Below are positions 14,072 to 21,459 of a DNA stretch of 36,590 nucleotides, one piece after another. The position numbers and the translations under genes are program-made. Each line of letters begins with the position of its first letter. Within the stretch, counting starts at the first letter, position 1. The DNA is from a virus. Location of the stretch: positions 1 to 36,590 of IMG/VR virus record IMGVR_UViG_3300042291_001101; one strand, 5' to 3'. A model generated the notes under the pieces. The model ran no database searches and was not told the DNA's origin. It saw only the letters and a list, made by a program, of their open reading frames with translations.

Positions 14072-15006
14072 TGGCTTCCCCTACACGAATCGGATACGGT
14101 AACAACCTGATTAACCCTATCGCCCAGCCCGGGTGGCAGGTTGAGTCGGACGGATTCGGCCTTATCCAGGCTCAAGTCAAGTTCAAGTGGACGAACAGCC
14201 AACTCCCCGGATTCACGAACACGTTCGCCAAAGGAACCACGTTTCAAAGCCTAGTCGGAGTGATTACGCCGAGCAGCCTAGCACAGCTCAAACTTTGGAA
14301 GGCCAATTATGTTTATGAAAAGGCGGACGTCGTAACCGTTACGGCAGATTTCTGTGGCATCGATCCTAATGTAAATAGCGGACAGTTCAGCAATATGCAG
14401 ATGGTAATGACTGGTGCCACCGCATCAGAACCCATCGAGCATCACCCTAACTTCCTCGTAAGGAACTGCATTTCAATCTCGCCTGGTAATGTGCTTGCCG
14501 GATTCCCTTCTGCTTCTGGCTGGGATCCTAATGTTGCCACTAATCCTAACCGCGCACTATGGACCCCCAAGGTAGCCAATAATGGTGCAACCCAAGGCCA
14601 GCAGTTCGTGGGCTTCCTGCCCAACCAAGACCCAGCAGAGTACGCTGCCGGCAACATCAACATCAAGGCTGGCATCAAGAACTACTACAAGCCGTCCCTG
14701 ACGCTGCGCGGACTCTGGTACATGGCCAGCGAGGTCGCAGCCTTGGATATTGCTTCTTATGTCGGATATTGCACCGACGGAACCAGCATGGGTATGCCTG
14801 AGGCTTACCGAAAACTTGCTAAAGACAACGGTTACTCAGGCAACTTCCAGTACACGGCTTTATACGATTCCAAGATTAACCGAGGCTTCCTGATTACCTC
14901 CTGCTCGGTCGAGCAGTTCGGAGGAATTTACAAAGTCACGATGGATTTCACCATGTCTGGCATTTCCGGCTGGGATCCTGACGTTTACCCAACGATGGTC
15001 GCATGA
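14071..15006 (+). CDS. Tail protein, 311 aa, unknown type
   Basis: Not recognised as a named family. The product is beta-rich and aromatic, e.g. QVESDGFGLIQAQVKFKWTN and YVYEKADVVTVTADFCGIDP near the N-terminus, and a final strand pair FGGIYKVTMDFTMSGISGWD. It is coupled to the tape measure by TAATG and to the next gene by ATGA, so it is part of the tail operon. It could be a distal tail or a tube-like protein; the order after the tape measure favours a distal tail component. There are no enzyme motifs. Confidence 0.6.
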   Translation: MASPTRIGYGNNLINPIAQPGWQVESDGFGLIQAQVKFKWTNSQLPGFTNTFAKGTTFQSLVGVITPSSLAQLKLWKANYVYEKADVVTVTADFCGIDPNVNSGQFSNMQMVMTGATASEPIEHHPNFLVRNCISISPGNVLAGFPSASGWDPNVATNPNRALWTPKVANNGATQGQQFVGFLPNQDPAEYAAGNINIKAGIKNYYKPSLTLRGLWYMASEVAALDIASYVGYCTDGTSMGMPEAYRKLAKDNGYSGNFQYTALYDSKINRGFLITSCSVEQFGGIYKVTMDFTMSGISGWDPDVYPTMVA

Positions 15007-16556
15007 GGTCTCTGACTGGATTCAACAGCGGTTCTTTGGACGGATCGTTCGCGCCGGGTCAGCCGCTTTCAGCATCAAAGCTGAACCTGCTCGCTGGCTC
15101 TGCGGACAAGTCTCGTCCGATGATGTCGAACGATGTGCAGTTCATGTCTACGGGAGGAGGAGTGGCCTACGGCATTCCTAATCAAGTCTACCAGCAGGAC
15201 GGCAGCGGCGCGGCGGCTACGTTCTACCAGCAGTACCAGTTGGAGGTCGTTAGCATCGAGATCAGCCCAGGCGTCTTCGCCCAGAAACTCAAGCTGGCCA
15301 AAGGGACGGTCAACTTCACCCAGAGCAATATGCCCCGGGTACGCCTAGGTGGTCACAGCGACCAACGTCAGGCTTGGCTCTTCAAGACGGCTGTCCTAGG
15401 AACGGGCGTAACGGCTACGCAGGGTCTTGATACAGGCACCATCTGGATGGAGTCCAACGGTTATTATAACATCGGTTCGGCTGGCACCTATTACGTCACG
15501 ATCAGCAAGTTCGACATCAACCAGTCGAACGACGACACCGACTCCGCGCTGTTGAATGCCGAGGTTCCTTTCGTGTCCATCTTCAAGTCTGGAGACTCCA
15601 TCGAGAATACCATCTTCTCGGAGACCGGCCCGTCGGAGTACGTCAATAAGACGAATATGCATAAGATGACCGGCTACGACGCCACGTCGACCGGCCTTTC
15701 TGGCGACTGGGGCAACTGCCACACGACTTGGTTCAACCCGGTCAAGTGGGGATACTCGGTCAAACTCATCGGCATCGTGACTGCGGTATTAGACCCGACT
15801 TCTGGCGGTATCATACTTACCATCGACCAACACATCCTTGGCCCTATCGACCTCCAGATTCCGTGCCTGTTCAACGGAACAACTTTGTGCAATCAGGACG
15901 ATCTGAACGAGACCAACGACCCGTACAACCTGAATAAGAACACGGAGCCTAAGGCATGGGCTGATATCGTCAATTCCAATGACCTTAACGCTTTCGAGGA
16001 GATTACGCCAGTTACGGAAGAATGGTTCCAAGAATTCATCGGCCCCGCTGACTGGACTTCCTTGAACTACTCTTACCTCATCCCGGCGAGCTGCGCGAAT
16101 CAGGACGACAACGCCTGCGAGCATCCGTTCCAGTTCCACCCGTTCACCGTTGCCAGCGGGGAGAGTTTCCTCTTCCGTGCGAACGTCTGCTCGGGCATGG
16201 CCAACAACCTTGTGCCGCTTGATGAACCAGGCTCGGGGATGTTGCTCCCCGCTACCATCGACTTCCTCACGACGGGCGACACCTTCATCTACCTCCGCAT
16301 GGGAACGGAAGCGTATGCTTCCAACAACCCCATCTTCCCAGTCACGGACGTTACGGACGTGTACTACCCGACCATCGTCCAGTCCCCGACCGCCCTCACG
16401 GACACGGACGAGTATGCTTATATCCTCATGGGCATGGCGCGGAACGTCGGCGACCCCGATACCTTCACCGTCGACCAGACAATCTCCGGCTCTGTCTGGG
16501 CCGAGCGTCTTAAGATCGGCACGGACACCGCCCGTTACTACTGGGCGGGAGTCTGA
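15003..16556 (+). CDS. Tail tip / baseplate protein, 517 aa
   Basis: Not recognised as a named family. The N-terminus resembles structural proteins that place a peptide before a beta domain (SGSLDGSFAPGQPLSASKLN, LLAGSADKSRPMM). This 'LSASKLN' style opening is frequent in phage tail-fibre or tip subunits. The rest is beta-rich with many Asp/Asn/Thr, and there is no membrane segment. It overlaps its neighbours by ATGA and TGATG. The role is inferred from position, after the distal tail candidate and before the fibre genes. Confidence 0.55.
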   Translation: MRSLTGFNSGSLDGSFAPGQPLSASKLNLLAGSADKSRPMMSNDVQFMSTGGGVAYGIPNQVYQQDGSGAAATFYQQYQLEVVSIEISPGVFAQKLKLAKGTVNFTQSNMPRVRLGGHSDQRQAWLFKTAVLGTGVTATQGLDTGTIWMESNGYYNIGSAGTYYVTISKFDINQSNDDTDSALLNAEVPFVSIFKSGDSIENTIFSETGPSEYVNKTNMHKMTGYDATSTGLSGDWGNCHTTWFNPVKWGYSVKLIGIVTAVLDPTSGGIILTIDQHILGPIDLQIPCLFNGTTLCNQDDLNETNDPYNLNKNTEPKAWADIVNSNDLNAFEEITPVTEEWFQEFIGPADWTSLNYSYLIPASCANQDDNACEHPFQFHPFTVASGESFLFRANVCSGMANNLVPLDEPGSGMLLPATIDFLTTGDTFIYLRMGTEAYASNNPIFPVTDVTDVYYPTIVQSPTALTDTDEYAYILMGMARNVGDPDTFTVDQTISGSVWAERLKIGTDTARYYWAGV

Positions 16557-17038
16557 TGGCCTCCCGCATTGGCGGGCCAAAGGTAGGTGGGTTCAACCCA
16601 TCAGGGCCGACTTGGGGTTCGATGCGCTCTCCGCTTGTGCTTAACGCATTCACTTGGAACGCATCATATACAGAATTCTCAAGGCAATGGCCTTTGAGCG
16701 TAGCAAGTCCTCCTAAGTTCTTCAAATGGGATAGCGGCTCCCTATTCCGTCAAGATACATACGGCCCACCGCCATACTATACCATTTCCAATAACAGTCA
16801 GGAAGTACCAGAACCCCCTATCATTTATACCGGGTGGAGCATCGGAATCCAATACCCGAACAGGACGGTCGACAACCATGACTTCCTTCAGCTCATAGGG
16901 GAGGCATTGGATACGGACATTGGCACATTCATCATTACTGCGGACGCACATGATGTGAACCAAGGCGGACAGACCCTTTCCGATCAGCCCCCAGGCGGGA
17001 CTGAGATTTACGATATCGGCAAATTGACGGGGTTCTGA
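16556..17038 (+). CDS. Hypothetical tail-tip protein, 160 aa
   Basis: Not recognised. The product begins MASRIGGPKVGGFNPSGPTW; it is proline- and aromatic-rich in the first half and ends with QTLSDQPPGGTEIYDIGKLT. There are no catalytic or membrane features. It is coupled to the preceding 517-aa gene by TGATG, so the two may work as a pair at the tail tip. The gene ends 15 bases before late motif copy 5. Confidence 0.6.
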   Translation: MASRIGGPKVGGFNPSGPTWGSMRSPLVLNAFTWNASYTEFSRQWPLSVASPPKFFKWDSGSLFRQDTYGPPPYYTISNNSQEVPEPPIIYTGWSIGIQYPNRTVDNHDFLQLIGEALDTDIGTFIITADAHDVNQGGQTLSDQPPGGTEIYDIGKLTGF

Positions 17039-17053
17039 CCCTTTTAGGGGGTA

Positions 17054-17072
17054 TTGACATACGGCTAAACCC
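17054..17072 (+). promoter_or_regulatory. Late motif copy 5
   Basis: TTGACA-TAC-GGCTAAACCC is an exact consensus match in the 46-base gap before the fibre genes. The start codon (17085) is 12 bases downstream, the largest spacing of the six copies. Confidence 0.86.
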
Positions 17073-17084
17073 AAACGGCAAACC

Positions 17085-17411
17085 ATGTCTTGCACCCAAC
17101 ATCAGTTCAAGCAGGGGGTAACCTTCAACGGTGCCGGAACCTATACGACCGAACCAGGCTGGCCTGCCGACCTGACCGGGGTGACCATCGTCACCGCGCT
17201 GCGCGACGCCCGGAACAAGCTCTTCTACCTAGACGTGGCCATTACCAGCCCCACGACTTTCACCGTCTATTACAACCAGACGCAGGAATGGCACCCCGGG
17301 ACGGCCTACTGGGATATCAAGTTCTACGAGAACACGACCGAAATCTTCTACTCGGCCACCGTCCGCCTGGAGATTCTTCCCAACGTCACCCCTAACAAAG
17401 TTTCTAACTGA
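17085..17411 (+). CDS. Fibre-associated beta-sandwich protein, 108 aa
   Basis: This small all-beta protein lies immediately before the collagen fibre. The pattern is FKQGVTFNGAGTYTTEPGWP, DLTGVTIVTALRD, TSPTTFTVYYNQTQEWHPGT, AYWDIKFYENTTEIFYSATV. These 'dLTG ... W-x-x-G-x-YxxDI-x-F' elements are common in phage receptor-binding or fibre-attachment modules of the BppU-like kind. It probably anchors or caps the fibre. A TGATG overlap couples it to the fibre gene, and its own late motif (copy 5) lies upstream. Confidence 0.6.
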   Translation: MSCTQHQFKQGVTFNGAGTYTTEPGWPADLTGVTIVTALRDARNKLFYLDVAITSPTTFTVYYNQTQEWHPGTAYWDIKFYENTTEIFYSATVRLEILPNVTPNKVSN

Positions 17412-19537
17412 TGTCCTTCACGATCAGCATCAACGACCAAGCCGCCTTTGAAGTCCAGTTCGCTGGCCCCGCCGGCCCGACCGGCCCTCAAGGCCCACAG
17501 GGCATTCAGGGTATTCAAGGCGTGAAGGGCGACAAGGGTGACCAAGGCGATCAGGGTATTCAGGGTATCCAAGGCATTCAGGGTATTCAGGGTATCCAAG
17601 GTGATAAGGGTGATAAAGGTGACAAGGGCGACCAAGGTGACCAAGGCATCCAAGGCATCCAAGGCATTCAAGGCATTCAAGGTATCCAAGGTGACCAAGG
17701 CCCGAAAGGCGACAAGGGCGATCAGGGAGACCAAGGCCCGCAGGGCGATAAGGGAGACCAAGGCGATATTGGCCCTCAAGGCCCGCAGGGTGTCCCCGGA
17801 ACCTCTGGCATCGCTTTCGCCACCGCGCCGCTGGCTTACGACTCTGTCACCCAGACGGTCAGCATCAGCCCGAATCCGAACTTCGACTCTATCTCCATCG
17901 CTGCTGGGGGCTACGCCGGTTTATTCCAGAATCAAGTCTTCATCGGCGACGGCATCCTGACGAACTACTTGGACATGACTCAGGGTCTTGTCCTTCAGAA
18001 CGGTTCAATCACCTTCCCTGACTCCACGTCTCAGACGACGGCGTTCAATTCGTCAGTTCTGCTGCCCTACGCGCTGATCAACTCGCAGGTCTTCACGGGT
18101 ACGCCGAGCCTTCCGACTGGCACCATCGGCGTGACCCAGCCGACCCTGACGTCGTCGACCCAGCTCGCCACCACGGCCTTCGTCCAGCAGGAACTCGCCG
18201 CCGGCACCGCCGTGGCGAAGAACCTTGAAGTCCTTGTCCGTAACCAGTCCGGGGTGACCATTCCCGCCGGCTCCATCGTCTACATCTCGGGTGCCACGGG
18301 CAACCTTCCTCTTATCACGCTCGCCCAGGCGAACAACGATCAGAACTCTGCCCAGACGATGGGCTTCGTCAAGACGGCCATCGCTAACAACGGCACGGGC
18401 TTCGTCATCGTGCGCGGAATGCTGGAGAACATCAACACTTCTGGACTGACCGAAGGCGTCCAACTTTACCTGTCCCCGACGACCCCCGGAACGTGGACGA
18501 CCACGAAGCCCGTGGCTCCGCAGCACATGGTCTATGTGGGCATCGTCATCCGCTCGCACCCGACGCTCGGCACGATTCTGGTGGCCGTTCAAAACGGCTA
18601 CGAACTCGACGAACTCCATGACGTCCTCATCACGACCCCTTCGACGGGTCAGGTGCTGACCTACGACGGCGTGACTGGCCTTTGGAAGAACCAGGCCGCA
18701 GCCGGCGGTGCTGTCTGGGGCGGAATTACAGGGACTCTTTCCAGCCAGACTGACCTCCAGAACGCTTTGAACCTGAAGGCGAACCTCTCCGGGGCCACGT
18801 TCACGGGCAAGGTCAATATGGCCACGATTGCTGCCTCGACTCCGAGCATCAACCTCGGGGGTCAATGCGACTCGGCTCCCGCCAGCGCGGCCAACGGCGA
18901 TCTCTGGATTTCAAACGCTGCTTCCCCTAAAATCACCTATCGGACTGGCGGGATTAATTACAACGTTCCCGTCCTGAACCAGTTCAACACGTTCACGGGC
19001 CAGATGGTCATCAACACGACCTCGTCATCGACCGCTGCCCTGCGTGTCACTCAGCTCGGAACGGCAAACGCCATCGAAGTCGAGGACAGCACGTCCCCTG
19101 ACGCCACCCGTTTCGTCGTCGACGCCAACGGCAAGGTCGGCATCGGCGTCGCCCCGGATACGACCGCCGCGCTCAAGGTCGATACGAACGGCATCATGTT
19201 CGGCGACGGCACGACGCAGACCACGGCGGCAGTTCCGCCACCCCCTCCTTCGTATTCTGCCAACCAAGCAATTGCTGACATGATTACGGGGGCAATCTTT
19301 AACATCAGTACTGCACCGGGGCAGATGTTTATCGAGTTTAATGGAGTTTCCGCTTTCACTAAGACGAACTTTGGAAACGACGTGACAGTAAACGGCTCCA
19401 CATTTACTTGGAACCCGAATCCGTATGGAGCAACTTGGACTACTGAGGTTTATTTAAGTGACCCGCCACTTAGCGAATACTTTATTGCATACAAAGGAGC
19501 TGTAGCATCCCTGCCTTTCAAATCATTTGGCGTTTAA
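17411..19537 (+). CDS. Collagen-repeat tail fibre, 708 aa
   Basis: This is the probable receptor-binding fibre. Residues 1-18 form a short attachment segment. Residues 19-132 are 38 uninterrupted Gly-X-Y triplets, including two blocks of five GIQ and charged GDK/GDQ triplets; a trimeric collagen-like stalk is expected. After it come beta-rich shaft domains, with GxV-type repeats (VVDANGKVGIGVAPDTTAAL) and two 'DSTSQTTA / GDGTTQTTA' elements often seen in fibre shafts. The last 95 residues or so (from about 19255) have a different codon style (AT-rich third positions), suggesting an exchanged receptor-binding tip. No S74 chaperone domain is seen. Confidence 0.85.
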   Translation: MSFTISINDQAAFEVQFAGPAGPTGPQGPQGIQGIQGVKGDKGDQGDQGIQGIQGIQGIQGIQGDKGDKGDKGDQGDQGIQGIQGIQGIQGIQGDQGPKGDKGDQGDQGPQGDKGDQGDIGPQGPQGVPGTSGIAFATAPLAYDSVTQTVSISPNPNFDSISIAAGGYAGLFQNQVFIGDGILTNYLDMTQGLVLQNGSITFPDSTSQTTAFNSSVLLPYALINSQVFTGTPSLPTGTIGVTQPTLTSSTQLATTAFVQQELAAGTAVAKNLEVLVRNQSGVTIPAGSIVYISGATGNLPLITLAQANNDQNSAQTMGFVKTAIANNGTGFVIVRGMLENINTSGLTEGVQLYLSPTTPGTWTTTKPVAPQHMVYVGIVIRSHPTLGTILVAVQNGYELDELHDVLITTPSTGQVLTYDGVTGLWKNQAAAGGAVWGGITGTLSSQTDLQNALNLKANLSGATFTGKVNMATIAASTPSINLGGQCDSAPASAANGDLWISNAASPKITYRTGGINYNVPVLNQFNTFTGQMVINTTSSSTAALRVTQLGTANAIEVEDSTSPDATRFVVDANGKVGIGVAPDTTAALKVDTNGIMFGDGTTQTTAAVPPPPPSYSANQAIADMITGAIFNISTAPGQMFIEFNGVSAFTKTNFGNDVTVNGSTFTWNPNPYGATWTTEVYLSDPPLSEYFIAYKGAVASLPFKSFGV
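17465..17806 (+). repeat. Collagen-like triplet repeats in the fibre gene
   Basis: A 342-base tract encodes 38 Gly-X-Y triplets. The DNA alternates 9-base units such as GGTATTCAG and GGCATCCAA with GGTGACAAG and GGCGATCAG. Synonymous variation between units (GGC/GGT, ATC/ATT, CAA/CAG) shows the repeats are old or maintained against homogenisation. Repeat number is likely to vary between relatives. Confidence 0.9.
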
Positions 19538-19543
19538 TAACCT

Positions 19544-19684
19544 ATGACCTACCTAATCTGCATCGCAATCGGCTTCATCGCCGGCCTAATCACGGGTCTG
19601 CTCGTCATGCGGAAACACGCCGCCAAAGCCTCCGAGCTGGAGGCCAAGGGCAAGGCCGCTCTCGACGCGCTCAAGGGACGCTGA
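19544..19684 (+). CDS. Small membrane protein, 46 aa, lysis region
   Basis: One N-terminal transmembrane segment (TYLICIAIGFIAGLITGLLV, residues 2-21) is followed by a short charged helix (RKHAAKASELEAKGKAALDA) and LKGR. The start is 6 bases after the fibre stop and the stop is 3 bases before the lipoprotein gene. A membrane anchor plus short helix just ahead of a lipoprotein could be a holin-like or inner-membrane spanin component, but the tail is short for the latter. Codon use matches the late genes. Confidence 0.65.
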   Translation: MTYLICIAIGFIAGLITGLLVMRKHAAKASELEAKGKAALDALKGR

Positions 19685-19687
19685 CCT

Positions 19688-20425
19688 ATGCGGCTTCTTC
19701 TGGTCATCGCCTGGGTGGCATTGGCTGGTTGCAAGTCGTCCAAGCCCCTCGACGAGCCGCTGCCTAAGCAGCCCGACGCCCCGACCAAGCCGGACGTCGT
19801 ACAGAGCCTCGGCAAAGACCTAGACAAGACGGATCACCGGGTCGGTGCCGCCCTCGTCGCCATCGAGCGTAACGCAGACAAGCCCAAGGTGGTCGTCGCC
19901 GAGTCCCGTCTAGCCCAGTCTTACCTCCCCCCTCCCCCCGAGGCGGACGTCGCCTTCAGCATGGCTCGCGCAGCCAAGGGTAGCGAAATCGACTACGCCA
20001 AGCAGATGGCCTTCGGTCGCCAGCTCGCCACCGCCGTCAACAAGGCATGGGAGAAATTAGAAGCCGACCAATCTGAAGCCAAGAGGGTGTCCAATTTAAA
20101 GGATGTCCGTATCAAGGAACTCCAAGCCGAAATCGAACGGGTTAAGAAGGACGCCTCCGCCCAGACGTGGACGCTCGTCGGTGCCGGCCTCGCCGTCGTC
20201 GGTGCGTTGACCACCGCCTTCCTCGGCCCGAAAATCGGACTCCCCCTCCTCCTCTGCGGAGCCTTCTGCGGCGCGGTGCCGTTCATAATCGACAGCCCAT
20301 ATTTTGAGTACGCTGCCGGCGGAACCCTGATCATCGCCGCCGGCCTAGGGCTATGGTGGCTCGCCGACAAGGTACGGGATTCCGTACGCTCTAACGACCA
20401 TGACGAAACGCCGCCAAAAGAGTAA
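19688..20425 (+). CDS. Lipoprotein with C-terminal membrane segments (unimolecular spanin candidate)
   Basis: The N-terminus is a lipoprotein signal: MRLLLVIAWVALAGCKSSKP, with lipobox L-A-G-C and Cys15. A proline-rich linker follows (about 20-35), then a long helical or coiled-coil region (about 90-160, with LKDVRIKELQAEIERVKK), then hydrophobic segments at about 162-182, 186-204 and 212-228, and a charged tail. An outer-membrane lipid anchor plus an inner-membrane C-terminal segment joined by a helical periplasmic span is the layout of unimolecular spanins such as T1 gp11, though this protein is longer and has more hydrophobic segments. It sits in the lysis region, which supports the call. 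Confidence 0.55.
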   Translation: MRLLLVIAWVALAGCKSSKPLDEPLPKQPDAPTKPDVVQSLGKDLDKTDHRVGAALVAIERNADKPKVVVAESRLAQSYLPPPPEADVAFSMARAAKGSEIDYAKQMAFGRQLATAVNKAWEKLEADQSEAKRVSNLKDVRIKELQAEIERVKKDASAQTWTLVGAGLAVVGALTTAFLGPKIGLPLLLCGAFCGAVPFIIDSPYFEYAAGGTLIIAAGLGLWWLADKVRDSVRSNDHDETPPKE

Positions 20426-20684
20426 GGTCAAGTGGGTCAAGCTCGGTCGCCAGCGAGCCTGGGGTCAGGCTACCATCGGCGAAGGGCTGATTGAAATTGA
20501 CCCCCGCCTCGGTGCCAAGCGGCAGTTGGAAGTCCTCTGCCATGAGCAGATTCACCTGACCTTCCCAGAACTCTCGGAAGCCCAAGTCGACCGCGCAGGC
20601 AAAGACCTCGCCGACGTCCTTTGGAATCAGGACTACCGCCGTGTCCTGCTCGCCCCTAACGCCAAGCCCCCCAAGATTTCGTGA
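20400..20684 (+). CDS. Mini zinc-metallopeptidase-like protein (HExxH), 94 aa
   Basis: A compact protein with the zinc-binding motif HEQIH at residues 48-52 (VLCHEQIHLTFPELSEAQVD). Glutamates follow within 10 residues and could give the third ligand. A basic N-terminus (MTKRRQKSKVKWVK) precedes a short strand. The fold may be a minimal ImmA/SprT-like or other gluzincin domain; the family is not certain. It overlaps the lipoprotein gene by 26 bases in another frame, and its stop overlaps the next start (GTGA). The lysis-cassette position could mean cleavage of envelope or host proteins, but the substrate cannot be read. Confidence 0.65.
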   Translation: MTKRRQKSKVKWVKLGRQRAWGQATIGEGLIEIDPRLGAKRQLEVLCHEQIHLTFPELSEAQVDRAGKDLADVLWNQDYRRVLLAPNAKPPKIS

Positions 20685-21043
20685 GTGCGGCACCTCTCAA
20701 TCCCGACGACATCCCTAGGGAGGTCAAAGACGGCGTCATAGCGGGAGTCCTAGGGGGCTTGGCAATGGTGGCCAGACTTCTCCTCAGTACCGAGCCGGTC
20801 TCGCTGGGCTGGGTAATCCGTCGTGTCCTTGCCGCTGCGATCACCGCCGCCTTGGTTGGCTATTGCATCCAAGACCATATTCAAAACGCCGGCCTAAAAA
20901 TGGGCGTCGTGGGTGCCAGCGGCTATGCCGCGCCAGAATGTCTGGATTACCTGATGAGGTATATCAAGTCGAAGGGCGACGCCGAGGTAGGCGTCCCTAA
21001 AAAAGATGCCAAAAAAAGACCTGCCTCCAAGCGACGGAAGTGA
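20681..21043 (+). CDS. Probable holin (LydA-like), 120 aa
   Basis: The pattern GVIAGVLGGLAMVARLLLST - RRVLAAAITAALVGYCIQDH - GVVGASGYAAPECLDYLMRY matches the layout of LydA-type (holin superfamily III) proteins: three hydrophobic stretches, conserved glycines and a 'G-x-x-x-P-x-x-L-D-x-L' end. The C-terminus is very basic (PKKDAKKRPASKRRK), as holins often are. Holins form the timed membrane lesion for lysis. The GTG start is fixed by GTGA overlap with the HExxH gene. It overlaps the next gene by 38 bases. Confidence 0.65.
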   Translation: MSAAPLNPDDIPREVKDGVIAGVLGGLAMVARLLLSTEPVSLGWVIRRVLAAAITAALVGYCIQDHIQNAGLKMGVVGASGYAAPECLDYLMRYIKSKGDAEVGVPKKDAKKRPASKRRK

Positions 21044-21344
21044 GAGCAACCTGCTCTTCGCCGTCATCGGCCTGGTCGTCGCCGCCGGCCTCGCCGCAGC
21101 CATGTCGGCTTGGATCGCAGGCTTCGTCCTAGACCAGCTCCAGAACACCGACGCCCTCGTCATGCTGGTGACCGACGGGGGGCTGAAGTCAGACTCCAAG
21201 GACTTGGAGCGGAATATGTCCACCGCCACCCTCGCCCTTCAGTCCTGCCGGGACTTGGGCTGGGCTTTGGGCGTAGGCTGTCTGGGGGTCGGGTTGGCAG
21301 TAGTAGTCAGACTACGGAAGAAAACGCCGCCACGGGCTTCCTAG
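21006..21344 (+). CDS. Two-span membrane protein, last late gene, 112 aa
   Basis: Two hydrophobic segments are visible: LLFAVIGLVVAAGLAAAMSA (about 16-35, extending to AGFVL) and GWALGVGCLGVGLAVVVRLR (about 85-104). They flank a polar loop with charged residues (SDSKDLERNMSTATLALQSC). It overlaps the holin gene by 38 bases and ends the rightward operon. Pairs of overlapping small membrane proteins are common holin/antiholin arrangements, so this may be an antiholin or second holin; the sequence gives no proof. Confidence 0.6.
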   Translation: MPKKDLPPSDGSESNLLFAVIGLVVAAGLAAAMSAWIAGFVLDQLQNTDALVMLVTDGGLKSDSKDLERNMSTATLALQSCRDLGWALGVGCLGVGLAVVVRLRKKTPPRAS

Positions 21345-21350
21345 GTGGTA

Positions 21351-21369
21351 TTGACAGGGGGCTAAACCC
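21351..21369 (+). promoter_or_regulatory. Late motif copy 6, with no large gene downstream
   Basis: TTGACA-GGG-GGCTAAACCC is an exact consensus match, 6 bases after the last late gene. Downstream are only a 14-codon frame (21373-21417) with a hairpin and then the convergent early genes, so its product would be a short RNA or peptide, or an antisense transcript of the primase-helicase 3' end. Confidence 0.85.
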
Positions 21370-21372
21370 ATA

Positions 21373-21417
21373 ATGGCTCCCCCCTCTGCCGAAAGGTACG
21401 GGGGAGTCGTCCTTTAG
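21373..21417 (+). ncRNA. Candidate short RNA / 14-codon ORF with GAAA-tetraloop hairpin
   Basis: ATG at 21373 lies 3 bases after late motif copy 6, the same spacing as at the scaffold gene. It opens a 14-codon frame (MAPPSAERYGGVVL). The same bases fold: CTCCCCC (21377-21383) with GGGGGAG (21400-21406), and inside it TGCC-GAAA-GGTA (21387-21398). The frame is too short to call a gene with confidence. A small structured RNA, or just the terminator of the late operon, are equally possible. Confidence 0.35.
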
Positions 21418-21418
21418 T

Positions 21419-21457
21419 ACCCCTCGGCCCTCTCGACGATGGTTTCTCTCGGGGGGT
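21419..21457. terminator. Hairpin between convergent operons
   Basis: ACCCCTCG (21419-21426) pairs with CGGGGGGT (21450-21457) with one T-G pair; the loop is 23 bases. It stands 3 bases past the stop codon of the primase-helicase gene (minus strand). With the hairpin at 21377-21406 it fills the 115-base convergent gap and probably ends transcription from both sides, although no long T-run is present. Confidence 0.5.
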
Positions 21458-21459
21458 CT

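Noticed and set aside
5691-21369. Late motif as a normal sigma-70 promoter
   Set aside because: No TATAAT-like box lies 16-18 bases after TTGACA in any of the six copies, and at copy 3 the RNA would start inside the gene.
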